The notes below the pieces were generated by a model, which saw nothing but the letters and a program-made list of their open reading frames with translations, searched no databases and was not told where the DNA came from. Position numbers and translations under genes: made by a program. Positions 17,649 through 25,755 of a stretch of DNA of 38,350 nt are shown in pieces (the first letter of the stretch is position 1; the number at the start of each line of letters is the position of its first letter). Origin of the DNA: Paractinoplanes toevensis (lineage in GTDB: Bacteria > Actinomycetota > Actinomycetes > Mycobacteriales > Micromonosporaceae); the NCBI RefSeq assembly GCF_018332695.1, contig NZ_BOQN01000075.1:1-38350 (forward strand). The letters run 5' to 3'.

Positions 17649-18514
17649 TCGTTGTCGGCGACCTGGTCACCGACGTCCTGGTGGAGCACTCCGGCCCGAT
17701 CCAGATCGGGTCGGACACCAACGCGTCCATCACGGTGAGCGGTGGTGGCCAGGCCGCGAACACGGCGGCCTGGCTGGCCCGGGCCGGCGTGCGGGTCACC
17801 CTGGTCGCGGCGGTCGGGGACGATCCGGCCGGGCGGGACCGGGTGGCCGAGCTGGTGGCGGCCGGGGTGCGCTGCGCGGTGCGCGCGCACGCCGGGGCGC
17901 CGACCGGCAGCGTCGTGGTGCTGGCCGGTCCGGACGAACGCACGATGATCACCGATCGGGGCGCGTCGCTGCTGCTCGATCCGGCCGACGTGGTCGCCGC
18001 GATCACCGCGTCGGGCGCCCGACACCTGCATCTCTCCGGCTACCCGCTGCTGCACGAGGGGTCCCGGGCGGCCGGCCTCGCCGCCCTGGCGGCGGCCTCG
18101 GAACGAGGACTCACCACGAGCGTCGACGCGGCCTCCGCGGCGCCCCTGCGCGTCGTGGGTGCCCGGGCTTTCCTGACCTGGGTACGCGGTACCGACCTGC
18201 TGCTGTGCAACGCGGACGAGGCCGAGGTGCTGGCCGGGCCGGGTACCGCCGCCGCGCAGGCCGACCGGCTCACCGCCGAGGTGCGCAACGCCGTCGTGAA
18301 ACAGGGTGCGGCCGGGGCCTGCTGGGCCGGGGACGGGCAGATCTGGCGGGGGCGCTCCACCCGCGTACCGATGAAGGATCCCACCGGGGCCGGAGATGCC
18401 TTCGCGGCCGGCCTGATCGCCGCCTGGTGTTCCGGCGGGACGCCGCAGTCCGCGCTCGCGGCCGGCGCCGCCCTCGGCGCCGAAGCCGTCGCGAAGGTCG
18501 GCGCCCGACCCTAG
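17645..18514 (+). CDS. psuK: PfkB-family sugar kinase, probable pseudouridine kinase
   Basis: A 289-residue ribokinase-fold enzyme. The N-terminal glycine motif GGGQAANTAAWLARAG and the catalytic DPTGAGDAFAAG (anion hole and base Asp) are both present. The GTG overlaps the psuG stop as GTGA (17645-17648), so the likely substrate is pseudouridine, phosphorylated at the 5' position for PsuG. The specificity is inferred from coupling, not from the sequence. The CTAG at its stop is shared with the convergent DUF3099 gene. Confidence 0.9.
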   Translation: MIVVGDLVTDVLVEHSGPIQIGSDTNASITVSGGGQAANTAAWLARAGVRVTLVAAVGDDPAGRDRVAELVAAGVRCAVRAHAGAPTGSVVVLAGPDERTMITDRGASLLLDPADVVAAITASGARHLHLSGYPLLHEGSRAAGLAALAAASERGLTTSVDAASAAPLRVVGARAFLTWVRGTDLLLCNADEAEVLAGPGTAAAQADRLTAEVRNAVVKQGAAGACWAGDGQIWRGRSTRVPMKDPTGAGDAFAAGLIAAWCSGGTPQSALAAGAALGAEAVAKVGARP

Positions 18515-18894
18515 GGCCGGTGCTCCCGCTCGGGCTCGGTCCAGTGCTCGCCGTCGATCGTCAGGTATTCCACCTCGTCGACCGGCTGCTGGGCGAGGGC
18601 GGCGGCCTGCTGCTGCTGTTCGCGCTCGGCGGCCGAGGCGGCCCGCTCGGCCTTGGACCGGGCCGGACGGTCGTTCGCGATCAGGACGGCCGCCCAGGGC
18701 AGGAAGACCATCCCGGCGGCGCAGAGGACGAGCCAGAGCCCGAGCCACGGCGGACGGGCGCTGATCAGGAAGGCACCCGCGATCAGGCAGGCGGCTCGCA
18801 CGCTCATCATCGAGACGTAGCGGATCTGCCGGCTCCGGAACTGATCGTTCTGACTGCGGGCGGCATCGGTGATCAGGACCGGCTGTTTCTTCAC
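18511..18894 (-). CDS. DUF3099 membrane protein
   Basis: A protein of about 127 residues. It opens KKQPVLITDAARSQNDQFRSRQIRYV, a DUF3099 feature, followed by two hydrophobic helices (about 30-49 and 53-74) and a soluble tail with a glutamine/alanine coiled segment. The GTG at 18894 has GGAG 9 nt upstream and gives the usual family N-terminus; in-frame starts at 18921 and 18936 lack a site. Function unknown. Confidence 0.85.
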   Translation of the reverse strand: MKKQPVLITDAARSQNDQFRSRQIRYVSMMSVRAACLIAGAFLISARPPWLGLWLVLCAAGMVFLPWAAVLIANDRPARSKAERAASAAEREQQQQAAALAQQPVDEVEYLTIDGEHWTEPEREHRP

Positions 18895-18951
18895 GATGGG
18901 GTTCTCCGATCGACCCCCCATACTTGCACCGTTCACAGGCTCATGTGCAAA

Positions 18952-19479
18952 TCAAGGTCGGTCGGCCCTTTCCTCCAGGCGCTCGACCACCTCTTCCGCG
19001 GTCGCCTGGAGAAAAAGCAGGTCGTCCCGGCTGAACGGGCGCGGCCGGGTGTCCAGGCCGCACAGGCCGCCGAGCACGTGGCCCGACTGGGACACCAGCG
19101 GCGCCGCCGCGTAGGCCCGCACGCCGCCCACCGTGACCAGTGGATTGTCGTGGAACAGCGGATCGGCGGTGAGATCCGCGACGCTGCGGGGCGCCCGCTC
19201 GGTGACCAGCGGCTGGCAGAACGCCCACTCCAGGGGCGTACCGCCGGACTCCTGGAGGAAATCCGGGACCGGACCGTGCCCGGCCAGGAACACCTGGGCG
19301 TCGTTGAGCAGCACGTCGATCATCACGAACGGGGTGTCCAGGCGGTGCACCACGCGATCGACGAGGTCGGTCAGGAAGGGTCGCTCCGCCTCCCGGTCCA
19401 GGCCCAGCCGGGCCACGTCGACCAGCCGGTCCACGGTCCTGATCGCCGGCAGGAAATCCCGCAGCAGATCGGCTCTCAT
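18952..19479 (-). CDS. GAF-domain protein, last gene of the chemotaxis operon
   Basis: A 175-residue soluble protein. One GAF domain spans about residues 25-165: RPFLTDLVDRVVHRLDTPFVMIDVL, WAFCQPLVTERAPRSVADL, VRAYAAAPLVSQSGHVLGGLCGLD and the closing helix LLFLQATAEEVVERL. GAF domains bind small ligands such as cyclic nucleotides, haem or tetrapyrroles; none can be predicted here. There is no output domain, so it probably acts on a partner. The ATG overlaps the stop of the 90-residue gene as ATGA (19476-19479). A direct link to chemotaxis is inferred from operon position. Confidence 0.88.
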   Translation of the reverse strand: MRADLLRDFLPAIRTVDRLVDVARLGLDREAERPFLTDLVDRVVHRLDTPFVMIDVLLNDAQVFLAGHGPVPDFLQESGGTPLEWAFCQPLVTERAPRSVADLTADPLFHDNPLVTVGGVRAYAAAPLVSQSGHVLGGLCGLDTRPRPFSRDDLLFLQATAEEVVERLEERADRP

Positions 19480-19748
19480 GACAGGACCGTCCGGCTCAGC
19501 GCCTCAAAGGTGATCACCCGGACCTTCGTCGAGCGGCCGGCGACCCGCAGCAGATCGCCCACGGTCATCAGGTGCTCGGCGACCCGGCGCAGATCGTGCG
19601 GCTCGGTGAGAGGACGGCGCAGGCCGAGCTCGCACGCGGACAGATCCCAGATGCCCTCGGCCAGCCGGTGGCCGATGAGCTCGGCCAGCGCCTCCAAGGC
19701 GTCCTCCTCGGTCGGACGCTCCTGCCCGTAATCGTTGGTCGGCGTCAT
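19476..19748 (-). CDS. Unrecognised 90-residue protein in the chemotaxis operon
   Basis: A small acidic, mainly helical protein with no family I can name. Helices are predicted at about 13-32 (EEDALEALAELIGHRLAEGI) and 51-70, and the end VRVITFEALSRTVLS looks beta-helical. GGGAGAGG precedes the ATG closely, and the stop overlaps the GAF gene start, so the two are translated together and may form a complex. It follows the receptor-like gene by 13 nt. Confidence 0.75.
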   Translation of the reverse strand: MTPTNDYGQERPTEEDALEALAELIGHRLAEGIWDLSACELGLRRPLTEPHDLRRVAEHLMTVGDLLRVAGRSTKVRVITFEALSRTVLS

Positions 19749-19761
19749 TGCCTCTCCCCCG

Positions 19762-20811
19762 CTAGAACAACTCGATCATCGGCGCGCCCTCGGACTCCGC
19801 GGCCTGCTCGCCCGTGCTCGCCGCATGCGTCGTGCGCTGCCGCCCCATGACATGCCGGGCCCGCAGATCGTCGACGCTGATCATCCTCTCCCGGACGGCA
19901 TCCGCCGGGAGGGCTCCTTCGGAGTAAGCCACCACATCCTCCGACTGGCGGCGCACGTCGGCGAGCGCCCCCAGCACGTGTTCGAGCATCTGCCGGCTGA
20001 TGTCCTGGAACTGGATGTGGCCCAGCGCGCCGGTGGTCTCGGTCGTCAGCGCCGACGAACTCGCCTCGACCTGCCCGGCCGCCTGCACGGTGTCCTGAAG
20101 GATGCTCGACACCATCTCCGACATCTCCCGCTGGGCATCGGCGATGCCGGACAGCCGCCGGGTCATCGCCGTTTCCACGGTCGTCTCGGCCGGGCCGGTG
20201 TCCCGATTGAACTCGCTGTCGTCGGAGAGCACGGTGTCCAGCCGGTTGGTCAGATCGGCGAGATTGCTGCCGATGCCGTTCGCCGCCTGCCGGGAGCGGT
20301 CGGCCAGCTTTCGTACCTCGTCGGCCACCACCGCGAAGCCCTCGCCCGCATCGCCGGCCCGAACCGCCTCGATCATCGCGTTCAGGGCCAGGATGTTCGT
20401 CGCCTTGCTGACCTCCTCGATCTGCTTGACGTGCTGCTTGAGGCCGCGCATCTCGTCGACCAGCCGGTGGATCTGCTCGTCGCGGTACCTGAAGTACCGG
20501 ATCAGCCGATCCACCAGCTGATCGTTGGCGGTGGTGACGTTGACCAACTCGCTCTCGGCGCGGCCCAGCGTGCCGGCCAACTGGGCCACGTCGCCGGCCA
20601 TCACCTCGGCCATCGAGTCGACCTTCACCATCTGGGCGACGATGGACTCGGCTGCCTCACCGGTCTGATCGATGACGTCGTGCACATGAGCGTCGATGAC
20701 ATCGCAGAACTCCGGCACCGGGCGCAACGCCTCGGCCACCACGTCCGCGCGTACACGCGGCTCGGCCCTCTCCTCGGCGAGCGGGCCGGACCTGCGAAGC
20801 AGACCGGGCAT
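19762..20811 (-). CDS. Soluble MCP-like signalling protein with a CheZ-like DxxxQ motif
   Basis: A 349-residue protein with no transmembrane segment. Long coiled coils flank a receptor signalling tip at about 128-172 (KATNILALNAMIEAVRAGDAGEGFAVVADEVRKLADRS), which should bind CheA and CheW. The C-terminal helix has FQDISRQMLEHV, placing Asp270 and Gln274 four apart. E. coli CheZ uses Asp143 and Gln147 in a very similar FQDxxxQ helix to dephosphorylate CheY. No cheZ, cheC or cheX lies in the window, so this protein could supply that activity; that is inference. The ATG at 20811 follows GGAGG by 7 nt; an upstream in-frame codon at 20910 lies in the cheY gene. Confidence 0.88.
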   Translation of the reverse strand: MPGLLRRSGPLAEERAEPRVRADVVAEALRPVPEFCDVIDAHVHDVIDQTGEAAESIVAQMVKVDSMAEVMAGDVAQLAGTLGRAESELVNVTTANDQLVDRLIRYFRYRDEQIHRLVDEMRGLKQHVKQIEEVSKATNILALNAMIEAVRAGDAGEGFAVVADEVRKLADRSRQAANGIGSNLADLTNRLDTVLSDDSEFNRDTGPAETTVETAMTRRLSGIADAQREMSEMVSSILQDTVQAAGQVEASSSALTTETTGALGHIQFQDISRQMLEHVLGALADVRRQSEDVVAYSEGALPADAVRERMISVDDLRARHVMGRQRTTHAASTGEQAAESEGAPMIELF

Positions 20812-20840
20812 GGTGTTACCTCCAGGCGACTGCGGCACCG

Positions 20841-21212
20841 TCAGGCGCCGGGGAGGACCTGCTTGATCACTCCGAGGAGCTGATCCGGGGAGACCGGCTT
20901 GACCAGCCATCCGGTGGCGCCGGCCGACTTGGCCTCGGTGCGCTTGGTCTGCTCCGACTCGGTGGTCAGCATGAGCATCGGGGTGAAACGCATTCCGGGG
21001 GCCTTCCGGGCCTCCCGGACAAACGTGATCCCGTCCATCTGCGGCATGTTGACGTCGCTGATGATCAGGTTGGGCTTGACGCCCTTACCGAGTTTGTCGA
21101 GCGCCTGCTTGCCGTGCTCTGCGGTCTCCACGGAGTAACCGGCCTTGGTCAGGATGGACTTCAGGCTCATGAGCATGGTGGCGGAGTCGTCGACGAGCAT
21201 CACGGTGGTCAT
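20841..21212 (-). CDS. cheY: CheY-type response regulator
   Basis: A 123-residue stand-alone receiver domain. The acid pair is Asp8/Asp9 (VDDS), the phosphorylated residue is Asp53 (ISDVNMPQMDG), the switch threonine is in LTTES, and the lysine is in VKPVSP. It should be phosphorylated by CheA in this operon and pass the signal to the motor or another output. The ATG at 21212 overlaps the STAS gene stop as ATGA, and AAGGAAG lies 9 nt upstream. Confidence 0.93.
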   Translation of the reverse strand: MTTVMLVDDSATMLMSLKSILTKAGYSVETAEHGKQALDKLGKGVKPNLIISDVNMPQMDGITFVREARKAPGMRFTPMLMLTTESEQTKRTEAKSAGATGWLVKPVSPDQLLGVIKQVLPGA

Positions 21213-21484
21213 GGAGGTTCGCTTCCTTGTCGGGTCGGCTCGCCGCCACTCCCCTCGAGTAACGGCAGCACCTGCCCGGCCAGAAAGGCGTCGGTCGGTG
21301 CCGCACTTACCTTCGGTCGGAAACGCAGCATTGCTTGGAGTGCGCCGGTATGCAGATGGTTGCACTTTCGGAGGTTGACCCGGGGCTTCGCGGTCGCCTG
21401 CAACCAGGCGGCCAACTCCTCCACCTCGTCGACGGTCACCACTCCGGTCAGCGTGGCCGTGGTGTCACCCAACTCGAGCGGCAA
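21209..21484 (-). CDS. STAS-domain protein between cheA and cheY
   Basis: A 91-residue single STAS domain (beta start PLELGDTTATLTGVVTVDE, then the loop NHLHTGALQAML). The DSSG-like site of anti-sigma antagonists is HTG here, with Thr46 as the only obvious phosphorylatable residue at that position. The start is a TTG at 21484, 20 nt inside cheA, supported by a near-perfect AAGGAGGT 8 nt upstream. STAS proteins occur in some chemotaxis clusters as scaffolds or phospho-targets; its role here is unknown. Confidence 0.85.
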   Translation of the reverse strand: MPLELGDTTATLTGVVTVDEVEELAAWLQATAKPRVNLRKCNHLHTGALQAMLRFRPKVSAAPTDAFLAGQVLPLLEGSGGEPTRQGSEPP

Positions 21485-23813
21485 GGCCGAGCACCTCCTT
21501 CATGTTCAGAACCAGCAGCACCAGGCCGTCGCCGAGCAACGCGGTGCCGGAGAACTCGTTCGCGTAGGCGAGCAGTCCCTCCATCGGTTTGAGAATCACG
21601 TCGACCTCCCGGTGGAACTGCTCCACCAGCAGCCCCACCCGTTGCCCGTTCACACCGACGATGAGGATCGCGCGGTCCTGCGTCTGATCCGGCGTCCACG
21701 GCATGTCCAGAGCCCGGGCCAGGTCCAGGACCGGAACCACCTCGCCCCGCAGCACCACCACGTCCTGGTGCAGAACCCGGCTCATCTCGGCCGCCGGCAC
21801 CCGGACCGTCTCCACCACCAGGTCGACCGGGATGCCGAAGCGTTGCCCGGCCACGCTGAACACCATCACCTGGGTGACCGCCATCGACAGCGGCAGGCGC
21901 AGCCGGACCGTGGTGCCGCTGCCCAGCTCGGAGCGCATGGTGACAGCTCCACCGAGCTTCTCCACGCTGGCCCGGACGGCGTCCATCCCGACGCCCCGGC
22001 CGGACAGGTCGGAGATCTGCTCGGCGGTGGAGAACCCCGGCCGGAAGACAAGATCAACGGCATCCGAGTCACTCAGGGTCTCGAGTTCCTCCTCCGAGAT
22101 CAAACCTTTCTCGTACGCCTTCCGCCGCACCCTCGTCGGATCGACGCCGCGCCCGTCGTCGGAGATCTCCACGACCACCGCATCGCCGTCGGCCACCGCC
22201 GCGAGGGTGATCCGCGCGGTGCCCGGCTTGCCCGTCGCCAGCCGCTCGTCGACCGTCTCCACCCCGTGGTCCAGGCTGTTACGCACGAGGTGCACCAGCG
22301 GGTCGCCGAGCGCCTCGATGACGTCCTTGTCGGCCATCGTGTCCTCGCCGGTGAGGACCAGCTCGATGTTCTTGCCGAGCCGCCGGCTCAGGTCTCGGAC
22401 CAGGCGCGGGAAGCGGGAGAACGCCACCGACAGCGGCAGCATCCGGATGTCCATCACCGAGGCCTGCAACTCCTCGGCGATGCGGTGCAGGCCGGAGTAC
22501 TGATCCTTGATCCGGCGGGAGAGCGCCCGGCTGCCGAACTCCTCCTCGGCCGCCTGAGCCAGGAAGGTGAGGCCGTTCTTGGCCACGTTGAGCTCCCCGA
22601 CCAGTTCCATCAGGTGATCGACCTTCTCCTGGTCGACCTTGAGGATCCGGCTGCCGACCTGGCCGCCGGGGTCGTCGGCCCGCCCCCGGTCCACCGGGAT
22701 CGGTTCGATCGGGGCGGTGGACACCGCGTCCTCGGGCGGCGGTGTGTCGCCGAGCAGCCGCGTGACGGTCGCGGTGAGGGCGACCACGTCGGGCTCGCGG
22801 ATCTCCACCGGGTCGCCGAGAGCGTGTGCGGCGGCGGTGATGGCGTTGGCGACCGAGACCAGATGAACGTGCCCGGTGGGATTGATCGCCAGGGATCGCA
22901 GAGCCGCGGTGAGGATCGCCCGCGCATCGGCGACCAGTTCGGGCTCGGACGGCGAACTCCGCACGGTGTCCACCGTGCCGGGCTCGTCCGCTTCGGACGG
23001 GGCTGCCGCGTCCGCTTCGGCCTCGCCGGACAGATAGCGCTGGATCGTGTCGCCGTCGAGGTCGACGACCTCGATCTGGTCGCTGACGTAGCGGAACAGG
23101 TAGTCGATCTCGCCGACCGCCGCGCGGGCCGCGAAGACGAAGGCGACCATGCAGGCGTACTCGTCGTAGTCCGCCGCCTCGGGCCACTCCACCGGCTCGA
23201 TCAGGCCGAGCCGTTCCAGGGCCGGCACCTGCCGGATCAGGTGCAGTGGGTCCTCCGCGCGGAAGAAGCATCCGGAGTCCGGGACATACCGGATGAACCG
23301 CATCTGCGCCGACGTGGTGCGCAGCCAGGCCGCGGTCTCGGCGAGCCACTCCTCGTCGAAGTAGGCAAGCCAGGCGGGAGCCGAATCCCGCCGCGCCACC
23401 GCCACCGTCGTCTCGACCTTGACCTTCTCGCCACCGATCGGCGCCCGCAGCCGGGTGATCAGGGCGGCCGCGTCGGCCCCGGCCGTCGCGGGCAGGCACT
23501 CGTTGCTGGTGACGTGCGCGAGCCAGCCGCGAATCAGGTCGAACGCGGCGAGCAGGTCATCGGTCATCCCCGAGTCCAGCGGCAACGCGCCGGCCCGGAC
23601 CGCGTCGAGCAGGTCCTCCGCCGCGTGGGTGAGCCTGGTCAGCTCCGGGAAGTCGAACAGCCCGGACGAACCCTTGAACGTGTGCGCGGCACGGAACACC
23701 TCGTTGACCATCTCCGGGTCGCCGGGGGTGCGCTCCAGCTGCAACAGACCCTCGTCGACCTGGGTCAGGAGGTCGGCCGCCTCGGCCAGGAACTGAGCGA
23801 GCAGCGGGTTCAT
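21465..23813 (-). CDS. cheA: Chemotaxis histidine kinase CheA
   Basis: A 782-residue kinase. An HPt domain (1-100) has the phospho-acceptor His44 in AAHTFKGSSG. Residues about 145-255 form a P2-like domain (FFRAEDPLHLIRQVPAL), probably docking response regulators. A linker and helical segment (290-355) lead to the dimerisation domain (about 390-460). The ATPase domain has the N-box VRNSLDHG (Asn512), G1 DDGRGVD (552-558) and G2 GRGVGMD (605-611). The CheW-like P5 domain (640-780) binds receptor and CheW. All catalytic residues are intact. It feeds the CheY and single-domain regulator encoded on either side. Confidence 0.96.
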   Translation of the reverse strand: MNPLLAQFLAEAADLLTQVDEGLLQLERTPGDPEMVNEVFRAAHTFKGSSGLFDFPELTRLTHAAEDLLDAVRAGALPLDSGMTDDLLAAFDLIRGWLAHVTSNECLPATAGADAAALITRLRAPIGGEKVKVETTVAVARRDSAPAWLAYFDEEWLAETAAWLRTTSAQMRFIRYVPDSGCFFRAEDPLHLIRQVPALERLGLIEPVEWPEAADYDEYACMVAFVFAARAAVGEIDYLFRYVSDQIEVVDLDGDTIQRYLSGEAEADAAAPSEADEPGTVDTVRSSPSEPELVADARAILTAALRSLAINPTGHVHLVSVANAITAAAHALGDPVEIREPDVVALTATVTRLLGDTPPPEDAVSTAPIEPIPVDRGRADDPGGQVGSRILKVDQEKVDHLMELVGELNVAKNGLTFLAQAAEEEFGSRALSRRIKDQYSGLHRIAEELQASVMDIRMLPLSVAFSRFPRLVRDLSRRLGKNIELVLTGEDTMADKDVIEALGDPLVHLVRNSLDHGVETVDERLATGKPGTARITLAAVADGDAVVVEISDDGRGVDPTRVRRKAYEKGLISEEELETLSDSDAVDLVFRPGFSTAEQISDLSGRGVGMDAVRASVEKLGGAVTMRSELGSGTTVRLRLPLSMAVTQVMVFSVAGQRFGIPVDLVVETVRVPAAEMSRVLHQDVVVLRGEVVPVLDLARALDMPWTPDQTQDRAILIVGVNGQRVGLLVEQFHREVDVILKPMEGLLAYANEFSGTALLGDGLVLLVLNMKEVLGLAARVG

Positions 23814-23877
23814 GCGGCCCTACCTTGAGGAAAGAGCGGAAGACCAAGAACGCGATCATGACGCTCGCTTCGCTCGG

Positions 23878-24270
23878 TCATGCCGCCACCCCCGGTCCGG
23901 ACGTGAGCAGCCGGGCGATACGCACCAGACGCTCGGGAGCGACCGGCTTGACCAGGTAGAGGTTGGCACCGGCGGCGTACGCCCGGTCGGCGTCGCCGGG
24001 CCGGTCCTCGGTGCTGATCATGACAACCGGCGCGGGTGTGCCGACCGTCTCCGAACGCAACGTCTCCACGCAGGTGTAGCCGTTCATCTTGGGCATGTTC
24101 ACGTCCACCACGAACAGGTCGAAGCCGGTGGCGAGGGCGGCCTCGACCGCCTCCAGGCCGTTCGCCGCCTCCTGCACTTCGAAGCCGGCGTCGCCCAACA
24201 GGGTGGTGTGGTACATCCGCACCGTGGCGGCGTCGTCCACGACGAGCGCCTTCCGCTGGGTCTGGGTCAT
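23878..24270 (-). CDS. Single-domain response regulator
   Basis: A 130-residue receiver protein with Asp12/Asp13 (VVDDAA), phosphorylation site Asp56 (VVDVNMPKMNG), switch ISTED and lysine in VKPVAP. There is no output domain. It lies directly upstream of cheA and its ATG overlaps the cheR stop (TGATG). With the downstream cheY it makes two single-domain regulators for one kinase; the second may be a phosphate sink or drive a separate output, which is inference. Confidence 0.92.
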   Translation of the reverse strand: MTQTQRKALVVDDAATVRMYHTTLLGDAGFEVQEAANGLEAVEAALATGFDLFVVDVNMPKMNGYTCVETLRSETVGTPAPVVMISTEDRPGDADRAYAAGANLYLVKPVAPERLVRIARLLTSGPGVAA

Positions 24271-25139
24271 CACTTCGCTCCGGTCGGTCGTTGGTAGACG
24301 ATGCCCTCCGGCAGGCGGGTCGGTGTGAAGATCGGGGAGATCCGGCTCATCGACTCGGAATGGCCGAGGAACAGGTATCCGCCGGGCCGCATCGCGCCGT
24401 ACAGGTTCTCGGCCGCCCGCCGGCTGGACAGCTCGTCGAAGTAGATGAGCACGTTGCGGCAGAACACCACGTCGAAGTCGCGGAAGGCCCGCATGGCCGC
24501 GGTGTCGCAGACGTTGATCTGATGCAGGGTGACCGCGCCGCGGATGCCGTCGTCCAGCTGGTAGCGCCCGGCGCCGACCGAGGTGAAGTACTTCGCCACC
24601 CACGGTTTCGGCACCCGTTGCAATGACCGCTCGCCATAACTGGCGTGCCCCGCGCGGGCCAGCACCTCGCTGTCGATGTCCGCGCCGTGGATCTCCACGT
24701 CCACCGTGTCGATGTGCGGCCACTCCTCCAACAGGCGCAGCGCTATCGAGTACGGCTCCTCGCCGGTCGAACAGGGCAGCGAGAGGATCTTCACCGGCCC
24801 GACGATGCGGCCCGTCCCGCCCCGGGCCGTCAGCACCTGGGGCAGTACCGCGTTGAGCAGCGCGTCGAACTGGTAGTCCTCGCGCAGGAAATACGTCTCG
24901 TTGACGGTCAGCTGGTTGATCAGCTCCTGCAGCAGCTCGGGCCGGTCGTTCAGGCGAAGTGCCCCGAACCAGCCCGCGAACGTGTCGAACCCCGACGAGC
25001 GCACGCAGTTGTCGATCCGCTTGTCGACGAAGTACCGCTTCGACTCGGAGAACTGGATGCCGGTCCGTTTGTAGAAGTACTCCCGGAACTTCTCGAAGTC
25101 GGCCCGGGTAAGGCCGGTGCCGGTAGCGGCCGAGGTCAT
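24270..25139 (-). CDS. cheR: Chemotaxis protein methyltransferase CheR
   Basis: A 289-residue SAM-dependent enzyme that methylates glutamates on receptor coiled coils. The helical N-terminal domain (1-95) ends NQLTVNETYFLRE. The SAM site has LSLPCSTGEEPYSIA and HGADIDSEVLARA, and the catalytic fold ends VVFCRNVLIYF and LFLGHSESM. No C-terminal VxxDWxF-type tether-binding tail is visible, nor does either receptor end in such a pentapeptide. Its start overlaps the HEAT gene stop as ATGA. Confidence 0.95.
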   Translation of the reverse strand: MTSAATGTGLTRADFEKFREYFYKRTGIQFSESKRYFVDKRIDNCVRSSGFDTFAGWFGALRLNDRPELLQELINQLTVNETYFLREDYQFDALLNAVLPQVLTARGGTGRIVGPVKILSLPCSTGEEPYSIALRLLEEWPHIDTVDVEIHGADIDSEVLARAGHASYGERSLQRVPKPWVAKYFTSVGAGRYQLDDGIRGAVTLHQINVCDTAAMRAFRDFDVVFCRNVLIYFDELSSRRAAENLYGAMRPGGYLFLGHSESMSRISPIFTPTRLPEGIVYQRPTGAK

Positions 25140-25732
25140 CGCAGCGCCGCCTCGACGGTGAACCGGAGGAACGGGTCGTCCGGAAAGCGGCGCACCGCCC
25201 GCTCCAGCAGCTCGGTGTGCTCCGGCCCGAGCGACGGAAGCAGCGCGTCGATGGCGGAGGCCACCACGTTGGGGTGCGGGTCGTCCTTGATCATCACGGC
25301 GAGCCAGGTGAGTGACTCCGGGTGCGGCAGGTCGGCGAGCACCATCGCGGTCATCACGCGTACGTCGTGGTCGGGGTCCTCGAGAAGACGAGGAACAAGC
25401 GCCGGCACCGAGATCGGCATGCTCGACAGTGCCTCCGCCGCAGCCGTGCGCAGCTCCGCGTCGTCGCTGGCCAGATGCACCGCCAGACCCGCGGCGACCC
25501 GGTCGGTGTCGTGCGCGGCCAGAGTGGTGAGCATCGCGTCCCGTACCGTCGGTGCGTCCTCGGCCGCGACCCGGTCGAGCAGGGCATCCACCGCCTCGGC
25601 CACCCCGTCCAGGCCGAGCGCCGCCACCCGGCGCACCTCCGGGTCCGGGTCGTCGAGCTGCCGCATCAGGTCGTCGGACGAGACGGCCTGCGGTTGCTGC
25701 TCCGGCTCTGCCTTACGGCGGACGAGTCCCAC
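25136..25732 (-). CDS. HEAT-repeat protein between cheB and cheR
   Basis: A 198-residue all-helical protein made of about five HEAT repeats, for example PDPEVRRVAALGLDGV, APTVRDAMLTTLAAH, DAELRTAAAEALSSM, DHDVRVMTAMVLADL and HPNVVASAIDALLPS. HEAT arrays act as protein-binding scaffolds; the position between cheB and cheR suggests it organises the adaptation enzymes or recruits them to receptors. That is inference. The GTG at 25732 follows AGGAG by 5 nt; upstream in-frame codons lie within cheB. Confidence 0.88.
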   Translation of the reverse strand: MGLVRRKAEPEQQPQAVSSDDLMRQLDDPDPEVRRVAALGLDGVAEAVDALLDRVAAEDAPTVRDAMLTTLAAHDTDRVAAGLAVHLASDDAELRTAAAEALSSMPISVPALVPRLLEDPDHDVRVMTAMVLADLPHPESLTWLAVMIKDDPHPNVVASAIDALLPSLGPEHTELLERAVRRFPDDPFLRFTVEAALR

Positions 25733-25755
25733 GGCTTCTCCTCTCCTATGCTCGC

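Noticed and set aside
21114..23828. 904-codon open frame on the plus strand opposite cheA
   Set aside because: Low-complexity His/Arg/Gln translation typical of antisense to a high-GC gene; cheA is complete with all motifs.
23852..23880. CGCTCGCTTCGCTCGG motif between cheA and the response regulator gene
   Set aside because: A common high-GC element type but seen once only; no repeat family or terminator can be supported.
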